Part shown: one piece after another, positions 8,897 to 18,967 of the stretch
Layout: each line of letters starts with the position of its first letter
Position numbering within the stretch: the first letter of the stretch is position 1
NCBI RefSeq assembly: GCF_000186865.1
Contig: NW_008705587.1
Span: 14,602-78,601 of the forward strand
DNA length: 64,000 nucleotides
Direction: 5' to 3'
Source of the DNA: Aureococcus anophagefferens
Lineage: Eukaryota > Sar > Pelagophyceae > Pelagomonadales > Pelagomonadaceae
Notes under the pieces: model-generated
What the model saw: only the letters and a program-made list of their open reading frames with translations
Databases searched by the model: none
Told to the model about the DNA's origin: nothing
Made by a program: the position numbers and the translations under genes

Positions 8897-10825
8897 CTAC
8901 GTTGTTCCTACGCTCCTGGTACTCTCGGCGAGGCCCGAACTCGCCGACAGACCTCGTGCGCGAGCGAGCTCGCGCATCCTGGTGAACTCGTCGAAGACCG
9001 CCTCGCCGCTCGTGCCGCGGTGGGGCTCGAGGACGAGGTCGACGGCGTCGGCCCGGAGGAGCTGATAGTACGCGTGGATCGTGTGCTTGATCTGCAGGCA
9101 ATACGCGAGGATGATCTGGACCTCGCCGAGGAAGCCGCCGCCGAGGTCGACGTTGCAGTGGAGGTCCGGCGGCTGCGCGATGACGACCTGCTTGTGCTTG
9201 TTCTTGACGGCGACGACGGGGAACGTCGCTTTGAGGCCCGCGAGGAAGAAGGCGGCCGTGTAGGGGCAGTGGGCCTCGACGACGCACCGGTTGAGGTCCT
9301 TGAGGCTCCCGAGCTTCTTCTCGAGCGCGCGGCCGAGCGACTTCGGCGGCCCGAACGCGAGGCGGATCACGTTCACGCCGAGGCGGCTGTCGTGGAGCCC
9401 CAGCGGCCAGGCCGCCGGGTCCAGGCCCAGGCGCTCCGCGATGGCCGCGGACGACGGCGCGTCGTTGAACGTCGACACGAGGAACGCCATCTTCGCGCGG
9501 AACGCGCCGTCGAGGCGCGCGGCGCGCGCGAGGAGGAGGCGGACGCGCCGCGCGTCGCCCTTGGCGTCCGCCTGCGCGCCGGGCCCCGGCGCGGGCAGCA
9601 CCTGGAGCGGCGCGTTCGGCTCGACCGCGGGCACGGCGTCCAGGAACCGGTACCGCTCGCCGAGGAGCTTGTACGCGTCCATGACGCGCCCCAGCAGCGC
9701 GCTCAGGCGCGCGCTCTCCTCGCCGGCGAGGCGCTTGACCCGCCGGAACGCGTCCGCGGCCGCGCGGTCGCCGGCGTCGCCGCCCGCGAAGAGCGCGTCG
9801 AGCGCGCGCGCCTTGAGCGCGTCGACCTCGGCCGCGAGCGCGTCGTTGCGGACGGCGCCGAGGGCCGCGCGCGCCCGCTCGAAGGCCGCGAACGTCTCCG
9901 CGTCGCTGTCGCGCATCGCGTCGCCGAGGGACCGCGCGACGACGCGCTCGAGGAGCCCCGACGCGCCCCAGGTCACGCGGACGACGCGCACCTCGGACGC
10001 CGGGAAGACCTCCTCGAGCTCGCCGCCCCGCGCGTCGCGCGCCTGGAGCCACGGCCCCGTGTGGCGGACGACGGCGCGCAGCAGCCTCCGGTGCGCCACG
10101 AGACACACGGACTCGAAGGGCAGCGACCGGAGCCAGGCGACGGCCCCGCCCGCACGCGCCGCGAGGGCCGCCTCGTCCTCGACCAGCGCCTCCCGGAGCA
10201 CGTAGCCGTCGGGCGACGCGTCGTCGGCCGCCGCGATGGTCGACGCGTCGACCGTGGGAAAGTCCGCCGCGACGACGTCCGCGCGGTCGCGCTCGTCGCA
10301 GGGCAGGCCCCCCCGCTGCTCCCGGAGCGCGTCCACGGCGACGACGGGCACCTCGACGCGGCCGTCGGCGAGGATCGTCGCCGTCTCGAGCGTCCGGTGC
10401 AGCGGGCTCGCGAAGAACGCCTCCGGCCGCGGGTAGTGGGGCCGCGCGAGGAGCGCGTCGAGCTCCTGGGCCGCGCGCGCCGACTGCGCGCGCCCGCGGT
10501 CCGTGAGGCCCGCGTTGAAGAACTCCTCGCCGGCCGGGTCCGCGAGCTCCGCGGGCTTCTCCGCCGCCGGGTCGCGCGCGAGCGCCGCCGCGTGCGCGAC
10601 GTCGCGCTCGACCTCCGCCGCGATCTCGTGGACGCCTTCGCCGTGGCGCGCGAGGTAGACGACCTTGGTGACGCGCTTGCCGGTCTGGGGCGCGGCGGCC
10701 GGCGCGTCCGACAACGTCCGCTGCGACGCGACGCGGGTCCACCGCCGCCGCGCGGCGGCGGACTTCGGCGACGTCGGCTCCGCGGTCCGCGGCGCGGCGA
10801 CCGGCGCGTCCGCCGCTTCCCCCAT
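8897..10825 (-). CDS. Histidine phosphatase fused to a RelA/SpoT-like domain
   Basis: Single exon of 642 aa from MGEAADAPVAA (ATG at 10825). Residues about 52-290 are a histidine phosphatase (phosphoglycerate-mutase-like) domain: VVYLARHGEGVHE carries the RHG catalytic motif, FFASPLHRTLETA the second Arg, and SVCLVAHRRLLRAVV a degenerate second His region. A helical linker (about 300-430) leads to a C-terminal domain. That domain has LGSLKDLNRCVVEAHCPY, then FPVVAVKNKHKQ, then LHCNVDLGGGFLGEVQI and IKHTIHAYYQLLRA. This order (D-x-x-R strand, KN loop, NV..L, GE.QI, H..YY) resembles RelA/SpoT-type nucleotidyltransferase folds. The phosphatase call is firm. The second domain is a by-eye match and may not be active. 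Confidence 0.65.
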   Translation of the reverse strand: MGEAADAPVAAPRTAEPTSPKSAAARRRWTRVASQRTLSDAPAAAPQTGKRVTKVVYLARHGEGVHEIAAEVERDVAHAAALARDPAAEKPAELADPAGEEFFNAGLTDRGRAQSARAAQELDALLARPHYPRPEAFFASPLHRTLETATILADGRVEVPVVAVDALREQRGGLPCDERDRADVVAADFPTVDASTIAAADDASPDGYVLREALVEDEAALAARAGGAVAWLRSLPFESVCLVAHRRLLRAVVRHTGPWLQARDARGGELEEVFPASEVRVVRVTWGASGLLERVVARSLGDAMRDSDAETFAAFERARAALGAVRNDALAAEVDALKARALDALFAGGDAGDRAAADAFRRVKRLAGEESARLSALLGRVMDAYKLLGERYRFLDAVPAVEPNAPLQVLPAPGPGAQADAKGDARRVRLLLARAARLDGAFRAKMAFLVSTFNDAPSSAAIAERLGLDPAAWPLGLHDSRLGVNVIRLAFGPPKSLGRALEKKLGSLKDLNRCVVEAHCPYTAAFFLAGLKATFPVVAVKNKHKQVVIAQPPDLHCNVDLGGGFLGEVQIILAYCLQIKHTIHAYYQLLRADAVDLVLEPHRGTSGEAVFDEFTRMRELARARGLSASSGLAESTRSVGTT

Positions 10826-11080
10826 CCCAATTCACTGCTCCATCCCAATGCACTGCACCATCAACGCATGCACGCGCAACTCTTTGTCTATGGGAGGCCG
10901 CACTTTCATAATTATAACGCGACTTCACCTTGCTCTGTCAAGGCTTCAAGCTGACCATGTTGACTTTAAAAACTCCGGCACGAGTCCGGCTCGACCGCAC
11001 GCGTGCGCATGGCCCCCCGGGCGACTCGACGTCGTCCTTCGGCGATGGACGACGCCCGCCAGGCGCGGCGCCGCTCGAGC
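10826..11080. promoter_or_regulatory. Upstream region of the phosphatase gene
   Basis: 255 bp between this gene's start and the 3' end of the methyltransferase gene. It contains a local AT-rich patch (TTTCATAATTATAACGCGAC, about 10910-10929). No gene is visible and no specific site is claimed. Confidence 0.35.
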
Positions 11081-11923
11081 TCAACAGGCGTTATCGCCGT
11101 AGGAGGCCGCGTAGGCCGGGTCGTCGCTCTGGAAGTCGATGTCCGCGGCGCGCCGCCGCGCCGTCGGCGCGAGGCGGAGCTCGATCAGGCGGAGCTCGAG
11201 GGCCGAGTGGACGTTCGCCGGCGCCGGGTCCGGCAGGAAGGACGCGGGGTCGTGCTCCTCCACGGAGAAGCCGCGCGCGGCCGCCTCGCGGAAGAACAGG
11301 TCCTTCGTCGAGTTCGCGCGCGCCACGAAGCCCACGAAGAAGGCCGCCTCGTCGCAGGTCGACGCCGCCAGGAGCGCCGCGACGGTCTGGAGCAGGGGCG
11401 CCACGAGCTTGGGCCAGCAGACGACGTCCGCGCCGACGACGTAGTCGAACGACGCGCCCGCGGCGACGGCCTCGAAGCTCGGCCGGTCGCCCCACAGCAG
11501 GCGCGCCACGGAGGCGCTCCGGGGCCGAAGGGCTTCGACGGCGCGCTCGAGCAGGCGCACGACGACGTCGGAGCCGTCCGTGAGCGCGACGCGGTCCGCG
11601 CCGACGGCGTCGGCGACGAGCCCGGGCAGCCCGCAGCCCGCGCCGACCTCGAGGACCCGCGCGCCGGCGAAGCGGCGCCGATTCGCGGCGACGAACCAGG
11701 CGAGGAGCACGCTCACGGGCCAGACCACCTGGCCCGTGAGGTCGTGGTCCGTCGACGCCGACGTGAGGCAGAGCACGCGCTGCGTGACGCCGCCGACGTC
11801 GAAGGCGACGGTCTCGTAGTCCTCGTTGAGGAAGAGGGAACTCTCGAAGTAGCAGGCGTCGTCGTCGTCGCCGGCGTCGTCGTCGTCGCCGGCGTCGTCG
11901 TTCGCATTTCGCAGCGCGCTCAT
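11081..11923 (-). CDS. METTL21/FAM86-type protein methyltransferase
   Basis: Single exon of 280 aa from the ATG at 11923. After an Asp-rich start (DDAGDDDDAGDDDDA, from a GTC/CGG-rich repeat) the protein shows TGQVVWPVSVLLAWFV, then RVLEVGAGCGLPGLVA, the SAM-binding motif I with the ExGxGxGxxG pattern. VALTDGSDVVVRLLERAV is the acidic-loop motif. FDYVVGADVVCWPKLVAPL matches the family's D-x-x-Y-x(S/A)-D-V signature after motif III. These features place it in methyltransferase family 16 (METTL21, METTL22, FAM86, EEF2KMT). Characterised members methylate lysines of chaperones and translation factors in the cytosol. The exact substrate cannot be chosen from this sequence. Confidence 0.82.
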   Translation of the reverse strand: MSALRNANDDAGDDDDAGDDDDACYFESSLFLNEDYETVAFDVGGVTQRVLCLTSASTDHDLTGQVVWPVSVLLAWFVAANRRRFAGARVLEVGAGCGLPGLVADAVGADRVALTDGSDVVVRLLERAVEALRPRSASVARLLWGDRPSFEAVAAGASFDYVVGADVVCWPKLVAPLLQTVAALLAASTCDEAAFFVGFVARANSTKDLFFREAAARGFSVEEHDPASFLPDPAPANVHSALELRLIELRLAPTARRRAADIDFQSDDPAYAASYGDNAC

Positions 11924-12310
11924 GGAGACGCTGGGCTTTTGGGCATCGCTTGTGGCAGCGAGTTCACCGTCTGATTGTTTTTCTTTTCAACATCACTCTC
12001 AAAACTCGGAGAGCAGCATCATCAACACGCGCCGAGCGCCACGGAGTTAGGAAAGTTTTTGATGAATTTATGGATGTATCCGGAGATCGGTCGCGACGCT
12101 GGGCAAAGCGATTACTCCTCGTCGCAGCACTCCCCGTCGGCAGAGCATTCCAGGCGACGGGACGAGGCGCAGCCCCAAGGACGCACCCCGCAGCCGGCCG
12201 TAAAGCGAGCACTCCGCGGTCCTCGTCGGCGGGCACTCCTGGGGCAGCCTTCTTGGGGCTGCACTCGTCCCAGCCCCCAACCAAACTCAACGCCGACGGC
12301 AACGCAAGCC
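11924..12310. promoter_or_regulatory. Divergent upstream region between methyltransferase and channel genes
   Basis: 387 bp with no convincing coding. The first part is T-rich (TTGTTTTTCTTTTCAAC at about 11977-11993), the rest GC-rich. It must hold both promoters and possibly an unrecognised first exon of the channel gene. Confidence 0.35.
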
Positions 12311-15300
12311 ATGAGCATGGCCTTCCTCGAGACATTGATCAAGTGGGAGGAGTCGAGCCCGCTCGACGTGGCCCGCGCGCTGCGCGAGGCCGACGCCTTC
12401 GCGGCGCACCACGAGGACCTCGCACGCTACGCGCGGGGCCTCGCGGGCCGCATCGCCCAGGAGACGGGCGGCTTCACGGGCGACGAGTTCGTCGCTCGAC
12501 AGCTCCGCGCCGCAGTCGCCGACGAAGGACTTCCCGCGGTCGCCGCCGACGCCGAAGCGCAAGGCGCCGCTGTCGCCGCTCGCCGGCGGGCCGCTGCCGC
12601 TGGGGCTGCCGCCGCGGCGCGCGGGCGCGGCCGCGGGGCCGAACCCCTACGACCTCGACAGCCCGGACGTCGCGTCCTACGCGTCCCTCGAGCACCGCAT
12701 CGAGCGGCGCGCGTCCTTCGACCGCTGCAGCGAGGAGCGCGCGTCCTTCGAGCGCGAGCGGCGCGGCTCGCGGCGGAGCGACCACGACGACGCGCTCGGC
12801 GCGGCGTCGCGCGAGCGGCGGGGGTCCCAGGAGCCGCGGCACCGCGGGTCCGTCGGGGCCGTCCAGAACGCGCCGTCCGTCGTGCTCACGGCGCCCATCG
12901 GCCGCCGCGCGAGCGCGGGCGGCTCCGAGAACTACGTCGACAAGAAGGCCCGCGCGATGATCGTCAAGGAGTGCCGCGAGCGCGGCAAGGCGCGCGGCAG
13001 CCTCCGCGCGCAGCCCCCCGGCGCGCCCCCGCACCGGGGGCCCGGCTCGCCCGCGTCGCCGCCGGGCGACGCGGCGCCGCCGGGCGACCGGCGCAAGCTC
13101 CTGGCCGGCGGCGTCGGCCGCGGGAGCTTCAAGCTCAAGGTGCCCGCGGTGCTCGGCCTCGCGCCCCAGGACGACCGGGCCCAGGAGCGCGCGCGCCAGC
13201 GCAAGGTCCTCACGCTCAACGGCGGCAACGTGGGCGAGTGGCTCGACTACATCCGGTCCGCGGAGGACGCGACGCCGCACGAGCTCGAGATGCTCCAGAT
13301 GCGCGACGACACGTGGCTCGACGCGGCCCTGCGGGTCGTCTTCCCCGTGCTCAGCTACAACTCGAGCTGGCTCCTGTTCTGGCAGCTCGCGATGGTGCTC
13401 TGCGTCGTCTACGTCTCCGTGTCGGTGCCCATCGTCATCGCGTGGGGCACGCACGCGCTGCTCCGGAGCGGCCGCTGCGTGCGCTGGATGCACCACGTCG
13501 ACCTCTTCGTCGACGTCTTCTTCCTCGCGGACATCGCGCTGACCTTCTTCACGTCCTACGTCGACGAGGTCACGGCCGAGGAGGTCACGGACCGGCGGTG
13601 CATCGCGTACCGCTACGTCTTCGACCCCTTCGCGGGCAAGTGGATCGTCTTCGACGCCATCGCGTCGCTGCCGACGTCCTTCTTCGGGTGCGCGGGCGGC
13701 GGGATCCTCGAGTACGTCAAGTTCATCCGGTTCACGAAGCTCTTCAAGATGCTGCGGATGCTCAAGATCAACTCCATCGTCGACACGCGCCACATGCCCT
13801 TCTTCCACCCCGTCATGATGCGCTTCATGCGCATTTTGCTGGGCCTGCTCTTCGTCTGGCACCTCTTCGCGTGCCTCTATTGGCGCGTCGCGCGGTCGGA
13901 GGAGTACTGGAGCACGGGATGCGACCCGGCCGCGTTCAGCTGCTGGATCCCGCCGAAGCGCGTGCGCGACGCGCCCTTCTTCCGCCAATACTCCTACGTG
14001 CGCCCGCCCCGCGTCCCCCGCGTTCGCCGCGCGCGCGCGCGCGGAAGCGTCGGAATACCCGAGGGCGCACCGCGCGGCCGCCCGACGAACCCCCCCCCCC
14101 CCGCAGGCCTACCTCTGGGGCTCCATCCACTCCTTCGGGTCCGTCTTCGCCGTGCCGACGACGACGCGGACCATGTGGACGACGGCGTCCGTCGCGATCG
14201 TCGGCCTCGTCGTCAACGCGATCGTCATCGGCTCGGCGACGAACGTGTTGGACGGCTTCCACTCCATCGCCAAGCAGCACCAGAAAAGGAAGGACGGCGT
14301 CAACCACTACATGCGCTGGCAGAACTTCCCGCCGGAGACGGTGCGGCGCGCGAATGATTTTTTGGACTACCAGTGGGCGACGGGCACGACGGTCGACGGC
14401 GCCGAGGTCATGAGGGACATGCCGCCGCCCTTGCAGCTCGAGATGCGCATGTGCCTGAACCGCAAGATCATCGACACGCAGCCCCTGTTCTGGGAGCTCG
14501 GGCCGAAGCTCATGATGGTCCTCGTGACCGCGCTCAAGGCGCACATCACGACGCCGAACGAGACGATCCTGCGCGAGGGCGACCACGGCGACCTGCTCTT
14601 CTTCCTCGTGCACGGCGAGGCGCTGGCCTACTGCGACGGCGACGAGGGCAACCGGAAGAAGGCACTGCTGCGCGCGGCGAAGGCGCGCGTCGCGCGCCGG
14701 CGGCTCCTCGCGGCCAAGGGCGGCGTCATCGCGGGCAAGCCCCTCGCGCGAGAGGCCGCGCTGCTGCACGAGGTCCTGCGGCGCAACACCAACGGCGTCC
14801 GCGGCGCCGAGGACGAGCACTTCGCGCCGCCGCCCGCGCGCGGGCCCCGCGCGACGACGATCAACGGCCTCGGCCGCCGCGTGGACGCGGGCGGCCTGCG
14901 CGGGGGCGCGGGCCCGCCCGGGTCGTCGCCGCCCGCGGGCTGGCGCCGCCAGCTGCAGAGCAGCGACGGGCCCGCGGCGGACGACGGCGACCGGCGCGAC
15001 GGCGTCGCGCGGAAGACGCTCATGCGCACGATGACGGACACGGTCAAGTTCGTCTTGAGGTCCCGGTCCTTCAAGAACCAGTCGCTGGACCGCGTCGGCG
15101 TCGTCCACGGCGACGCCTACGTCGCGGAGGAGGCGCGGGACGACGGCGGCGACGACGACGACGACTACCAGCACGTCATTTTGCTCTCCGTGTTGAAGAT
15201 CGGCGCCGTCATCGGCGAGATCGCCCTGCTCAGCGAGGACGAGAAGCGGACGGCGTCGGTCTTGACGACGCAGCACTGCGAGCTCTACAGCCTCGACGCG

Positions 15301-15804
15301 GAGAACTTCAACTTCATCCGGAGCTCGCACGCGGAGTGGCACGAGATCCTCGTGCACAGCGCGGAGCAGCGCGTGACGTGGTCGAAGCAGATGAAGGCGC
15401 TCGTCAACGACGACGTGTCGCCGGACGACGCGGCGGCCGTCGAGCACGCGAACAACTTCCTGGCCAAGCGCCGCGCGACGGCGTCGCGCGTCGTCGCGCC
15501 GTTCCACGCGACGTCGACGACGATCAAGCGCGACGGCCAGAGCCACTGGGACTACATGAAGCAGACCAAGGTCGCGCCGACGCTGTCCGCCGCCGGCGAC
15601 ATGCTCCGCAACTCGTCGAGAGGCATCGACCGCGTCCACCGCATCTCCAGGGAGATCAACGACCGCCTCCGCAGCTCGTCCCTCCGGCGGTCCAAGAACA
15701 ACGGCGACGCGACGGACGGCGCGGCGGCGAACGGCGGCACCGACGCGCTCGTCGACTCCGCCGTCCGGCGCATGTCCAAGGAGCCGGAGCCGCCGCGCGC
15801 GTGA
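12311..15804 (+). CDS. Cyclic-nucleotide-gated / HCN-like cation channel
   Basis: The N-terminal exon starts at the ATG at 12311 (MSMAFLETLIKWEESSP) but lies in a different frame from what follows. An unresolved splice or indel falls between about 12340 and 12600. From there one frame runs to 13997, and a 109-bp GT-AG intron (13998-14106, with a C-run before the CAG) joins it to 14107-15804. The membrane part shows segments around LLFWQLAMVLCVVYVSVSV, LFVDVFFLADIALTFFTSY (S3-like, acidic), FIRFTKLFKMLRMLKIN (S4-S5 basic) and FMRILLGLLFVWHLFACLY (S5). The pore and S6 follow the intron: SIHSFGSVFAVPTTTRTMW, then NAIVIGSATNVL. A cNMP-binding fold is split: TILREGDHGDLLFFLVHGEA and, after about 170 disordered residues, VIGEIALLSEDEKRTASVL. 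No GYG filter is seen. Confidence 0.75.
13998..14106 (+). other. 109-bp intron in the channel pore region
   Basis: GTGCGCC at the donor and GCAG at the acceptor, preceded by a run of about 13 C. Removal joins QYSY to AYLWGSIHSFG in phase 0, at the pore helix. Confidence 0.8.
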
Positions 15805-15955
15805 GCCCCTGTTTACCTCGCTTGTCTTTTATGTCGCTCGGGGGTGCGGGTGGGCACGAGCGTACGGGTAAAATTTTAGTAATGGGAGGAGGCGCGTGCA
15901 TCTGAGCATTAGATAGATGAGCATTTCAAGCGATTAGTCGAGCATTGGCCGCACG

Positions 15956-16450
15956 ATGCGCGCGTGGTATTCGATCATCATCTTCTTCTTCCTCGGGGGC
16001 CTCGCCCCGAAGACGTCCGGGCAAGAGCTCGCCAAGCTCGTCGCGAGCGACGCCGCAGGGGGCGACTACTTCGGCTACTCCGTCGCCATCAGCGGCGACC
16101 TCGTCGTCGTCGGGGCTAAGTACAACGACGCCGCCAGCTACGACTCGGGCTCGGTCTACGTCTTCCGCACGACGAACGGCGGCGCCTCCTGGACGCAGGT
16201 CGCCAAGCTCGTCGCGAGCGACGCCGGGTGCGAGGACTGGTTCGGCTCCTCCGTCGCCGTCAGCGGCGACCTCGTCGTCGTCGGGGCGTACTGGAACGAC
16301 GACGCCGGCTCCAACTCGGGCTCGGCCTACGTGCTCAGCGCGCCGACTCCGCAGCCTACTCCGCGGCCTACTCCGCGGCCAAACCCGCAACCCGCCCCGG
16401 GTTCGCCTACGACGAGTTCCGCCCCGGGTTCGCCTACGACGAGTTCCGGA

Positions 16451-16482
<32 letters not shown>

Positions 16483-18394
16483 GGACACGATCGTCGTCGC
16501 GGCCGCGGCCGTCGCGGCCGTCGTCGCGGTTGCCATCGCCTGCCTCTGCATCAAGCGTCGCCGGACCAAGGCCGCCGCGGCTCGCGCGGACATCAACCTC
16601 GAGGCGCCTCCGGATCGCGACGACGCCTTCGCGGGCGGCGCTCGGAACGTCGCGGGCGCGGCGCGGCACTCCGCCTCGACGAAGACGCCCTCCGCGCCGC
16701 CCGCGAGCGCGAGTTTCGCGGCCGCGCCGGCGGCGGAGCCCGTGCCCAGCGCGCGGTACCAGCAGCTGATGCTCGAGTCGGAGGGCGTCGTCGCGCAGGG
16801 CATGAACGCGGTCCACGTCCTCCTCGCACTGGGGCAGGTGGCGGGCGGGCCGGTCGTTGGTCCGATCTGCGAGGTGGCCCGCGACATCCTTCGCTCCGTC
16901 GAGGAGCACTCGCGCAAGGCGGACGACGTCTTGATGGCCGGGCGAAGAGTCGTCGACGTCCTCGGCGCGTTGCAGCAGATGTCCAAGAACGCAGCGAAGC
17001 TCGAATTCGGGAACGCGGACCTCGTGGAGTCGAAGATGCGAACGCTGAAAGGCCTCCTGTGCGACTTCAAGCTGGCCGTCGACGCCTTCGGACAGGCGGG
17101 CTGGCTCAAGCGCGCTTTCCACCAGCGCGGGCACGTCAACTCGCTGACGAAGCTCGACAAGGAGATCGCGACGTGCCTCGAGAGCCTCAAGCTCGATTAC
17201 AAGCTCGCGGTGGACGCCGATATTCTCGAGCGCACATATCAGATGGAACAGTCGATCACGATGCTCGTGGCGAAGCGCTGCTCCGAGACCCGCGAGGACC
17301 CGGCCGCGGCCGCCGCGATCCTCGCGCGGACTCCGGTCGCGATCGCGGAGGTCGTGGAGAACGCGCACGTGCCCGAGGACGAGCTCCTGATCGAGATGCG
17401 CGAGTTGAGTGGCGAGGTGAGCAAGGGCCTGGCCAAGATCATAGACTCCCATCACGAAATGCAGCAGGGCGTCGCTACGGTACTCGAAAAGTTGGAGACG
17501 TTGACGAAATGGGACCGCGCGCGCCGTCTCAAGGCGACGCACATGGAGGAGAACGAGATCGAGCTCGATTTCGTCGAGGTGGAGCCGTTCGCGGGCGGTG
17601 GCCAGGGCAGCGTCCACAAAGCGGAGTACGCTGGCGAAATCGTGTGCCTCAAGAAGTTCTCGCTGGTCGGCGTCGGAGCGCAGTCCGCGCGCGACAAGAT
17701 TCTCTCCAGTTTCAAAAAAGAAGTCGGCATCATGGATAAGCTGCGCAAGCACCCGCGCACCATCGACATTGTTGGCATTTGCACCACGGATGCGAGCTTT
17801 GTCGGCATCGTCACGCAGTACCTGCCGAACGGGTCGCTCCGCGGCGTCCTCGACGCGCGCGGCGATGCCATCACGCCCAAGACGCAGTTCATTTGGGCCA
17901 AGGACATCGCCATCGGCATGGCCTACCTCCACGAGGTGGGCGTCTTGCATCGCGACCTCAAGAGTCAAAACGTGCTCCTGACGAACGAGTGGCGTTGCAA
18001 GATTACGGACTTTGGCATCAGTAAGTCAGAAGCCCTGAAGACTATCGCGACGACCTCAACCATGCGCGGAGGAGCTGGGATCTCCGGGACGTTTCCGTTC
18101 ACGGCGCCCGAGGCTTTTAGCGCGAAATCACGGTTTACTACGAAGTGCGACGTCTATTCTTACGCGATCGTGCTCTGGGAGATCTGGGACCACGGAAAAC
18201 CCTGGGACGGCTTCGATCTGCCGGAGATCATGGATGCGGTCCGTGTCGAACAGGAGCGCCCGAAAGTCCCAGAGTCGATGCCAGTCGAAATGCGTTCGCT
18301 CATGTGCCACGCCTGGTCTCACGACGCAGCCGCGAGGCCGGATTTCAAAGACATTGTTATGCAACTATATATTATCGAAGGCCAAGGGCTGTGA
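15956..18394 (+). CDS. Receptor-like TKL protein kinase with FG-GAP ectodomain
   Basis: Single exon of 812 aa from the ATG at 15956. A signal peptide (MRAWYSIIIFFFLGGLA) precedes two FG-GAP-type repeats, KLVASDAAGGDYFGYSVAI and KLVASDAGCEDWFGSSVAV, each followed by SGDLVVVGA. A Pro/Thr stalk (TPRPTPRPNPQP) and an 11-Gly run lead to one transmembrane helix (TIVVAAAAVAAVVAVAIA) and a basic stop-transfer KRRR. A helical region of about 300 residues follows (AVHVLLALGQVAGG through LEKLETLTKWD). Then comes a tyrosine-kinase-like kinase: GGGQGSVHKAEY (Gly loop), VCLKKFS (lysine), LHRDLKSQNVLL, KITDFGISKS, TAPEAFS and CDVYSYAIVLWEIW. All catalytic residues are present. A related kinase with the same stalk, TM and kinase layout lies at 43194-48101. 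Ligand and targets are unknown. Confidence 0.85.
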
Positions 18395-18967
18395 ATGGGT
18401 CCACGCGTCCCTGGTGAGCATATTAGATTATGAAAAGCTCGGCCGCGATTCAGACATGAAAGATCCGCGACTCAGCGAATATGCGCGCCCTCATCTATAT
18501 CAAGCACAAAATGTAAAACTCTGTGCGCTCGAGGTCGTTCCGTCTATGAACGCAACATGTCCACCTGAACTTTATTACCAGCTTAAGGGCCTCGGTCTCC
18601 TCGAATCGTGACTCCGAGATCTCGTCGTCTACACGACCGCGCGCGACTCTTCCTTTGGAGACAAGCTCCGAATTACAACCTCCTTCGATCGTTCCTATTT
18701 CATCTCCTCCCTCCCACCCCACCCCCTTCCCGCAGTCCACTAGGCTAGTAATGTCGCGCGCCCTTCGACCCGGTCGCGGCGCAGATGTCCGGCCTCGGCG
18801 TCGACGTCGCCGGACCGCGCGAGGGCCGGGTTGCAGGACTCCGGCGGATCGGCGAGCGCGCGTCGCCACTCGTCGCGGAAGATGCCGCGCGCGCGGCTCC
18901 GTAGAGCGCGCGGTCGAAGCCGCCGTATTCCTCGTAGTCGAAATTTTGTTAGAGCGCGCGCGGACCC
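18395..18967. other. Gene-free interval after the receptor-like kinase
   Basis: 573 bp containing the 3' side of the kinase gene and the 3' side of the convergent exostosin gene. It is less GC-rich in its first 300 bp. No convincing ORF, RNA gene or repeat is seen. Confidence 0.5.

Noticed and set aside
18395..18611. Extra exon of the receptor-like kinase
   Set aside because: Short open frames exist, but the kinase domain is complete with a stop at 18394, and no splice gives a conserved continuation.
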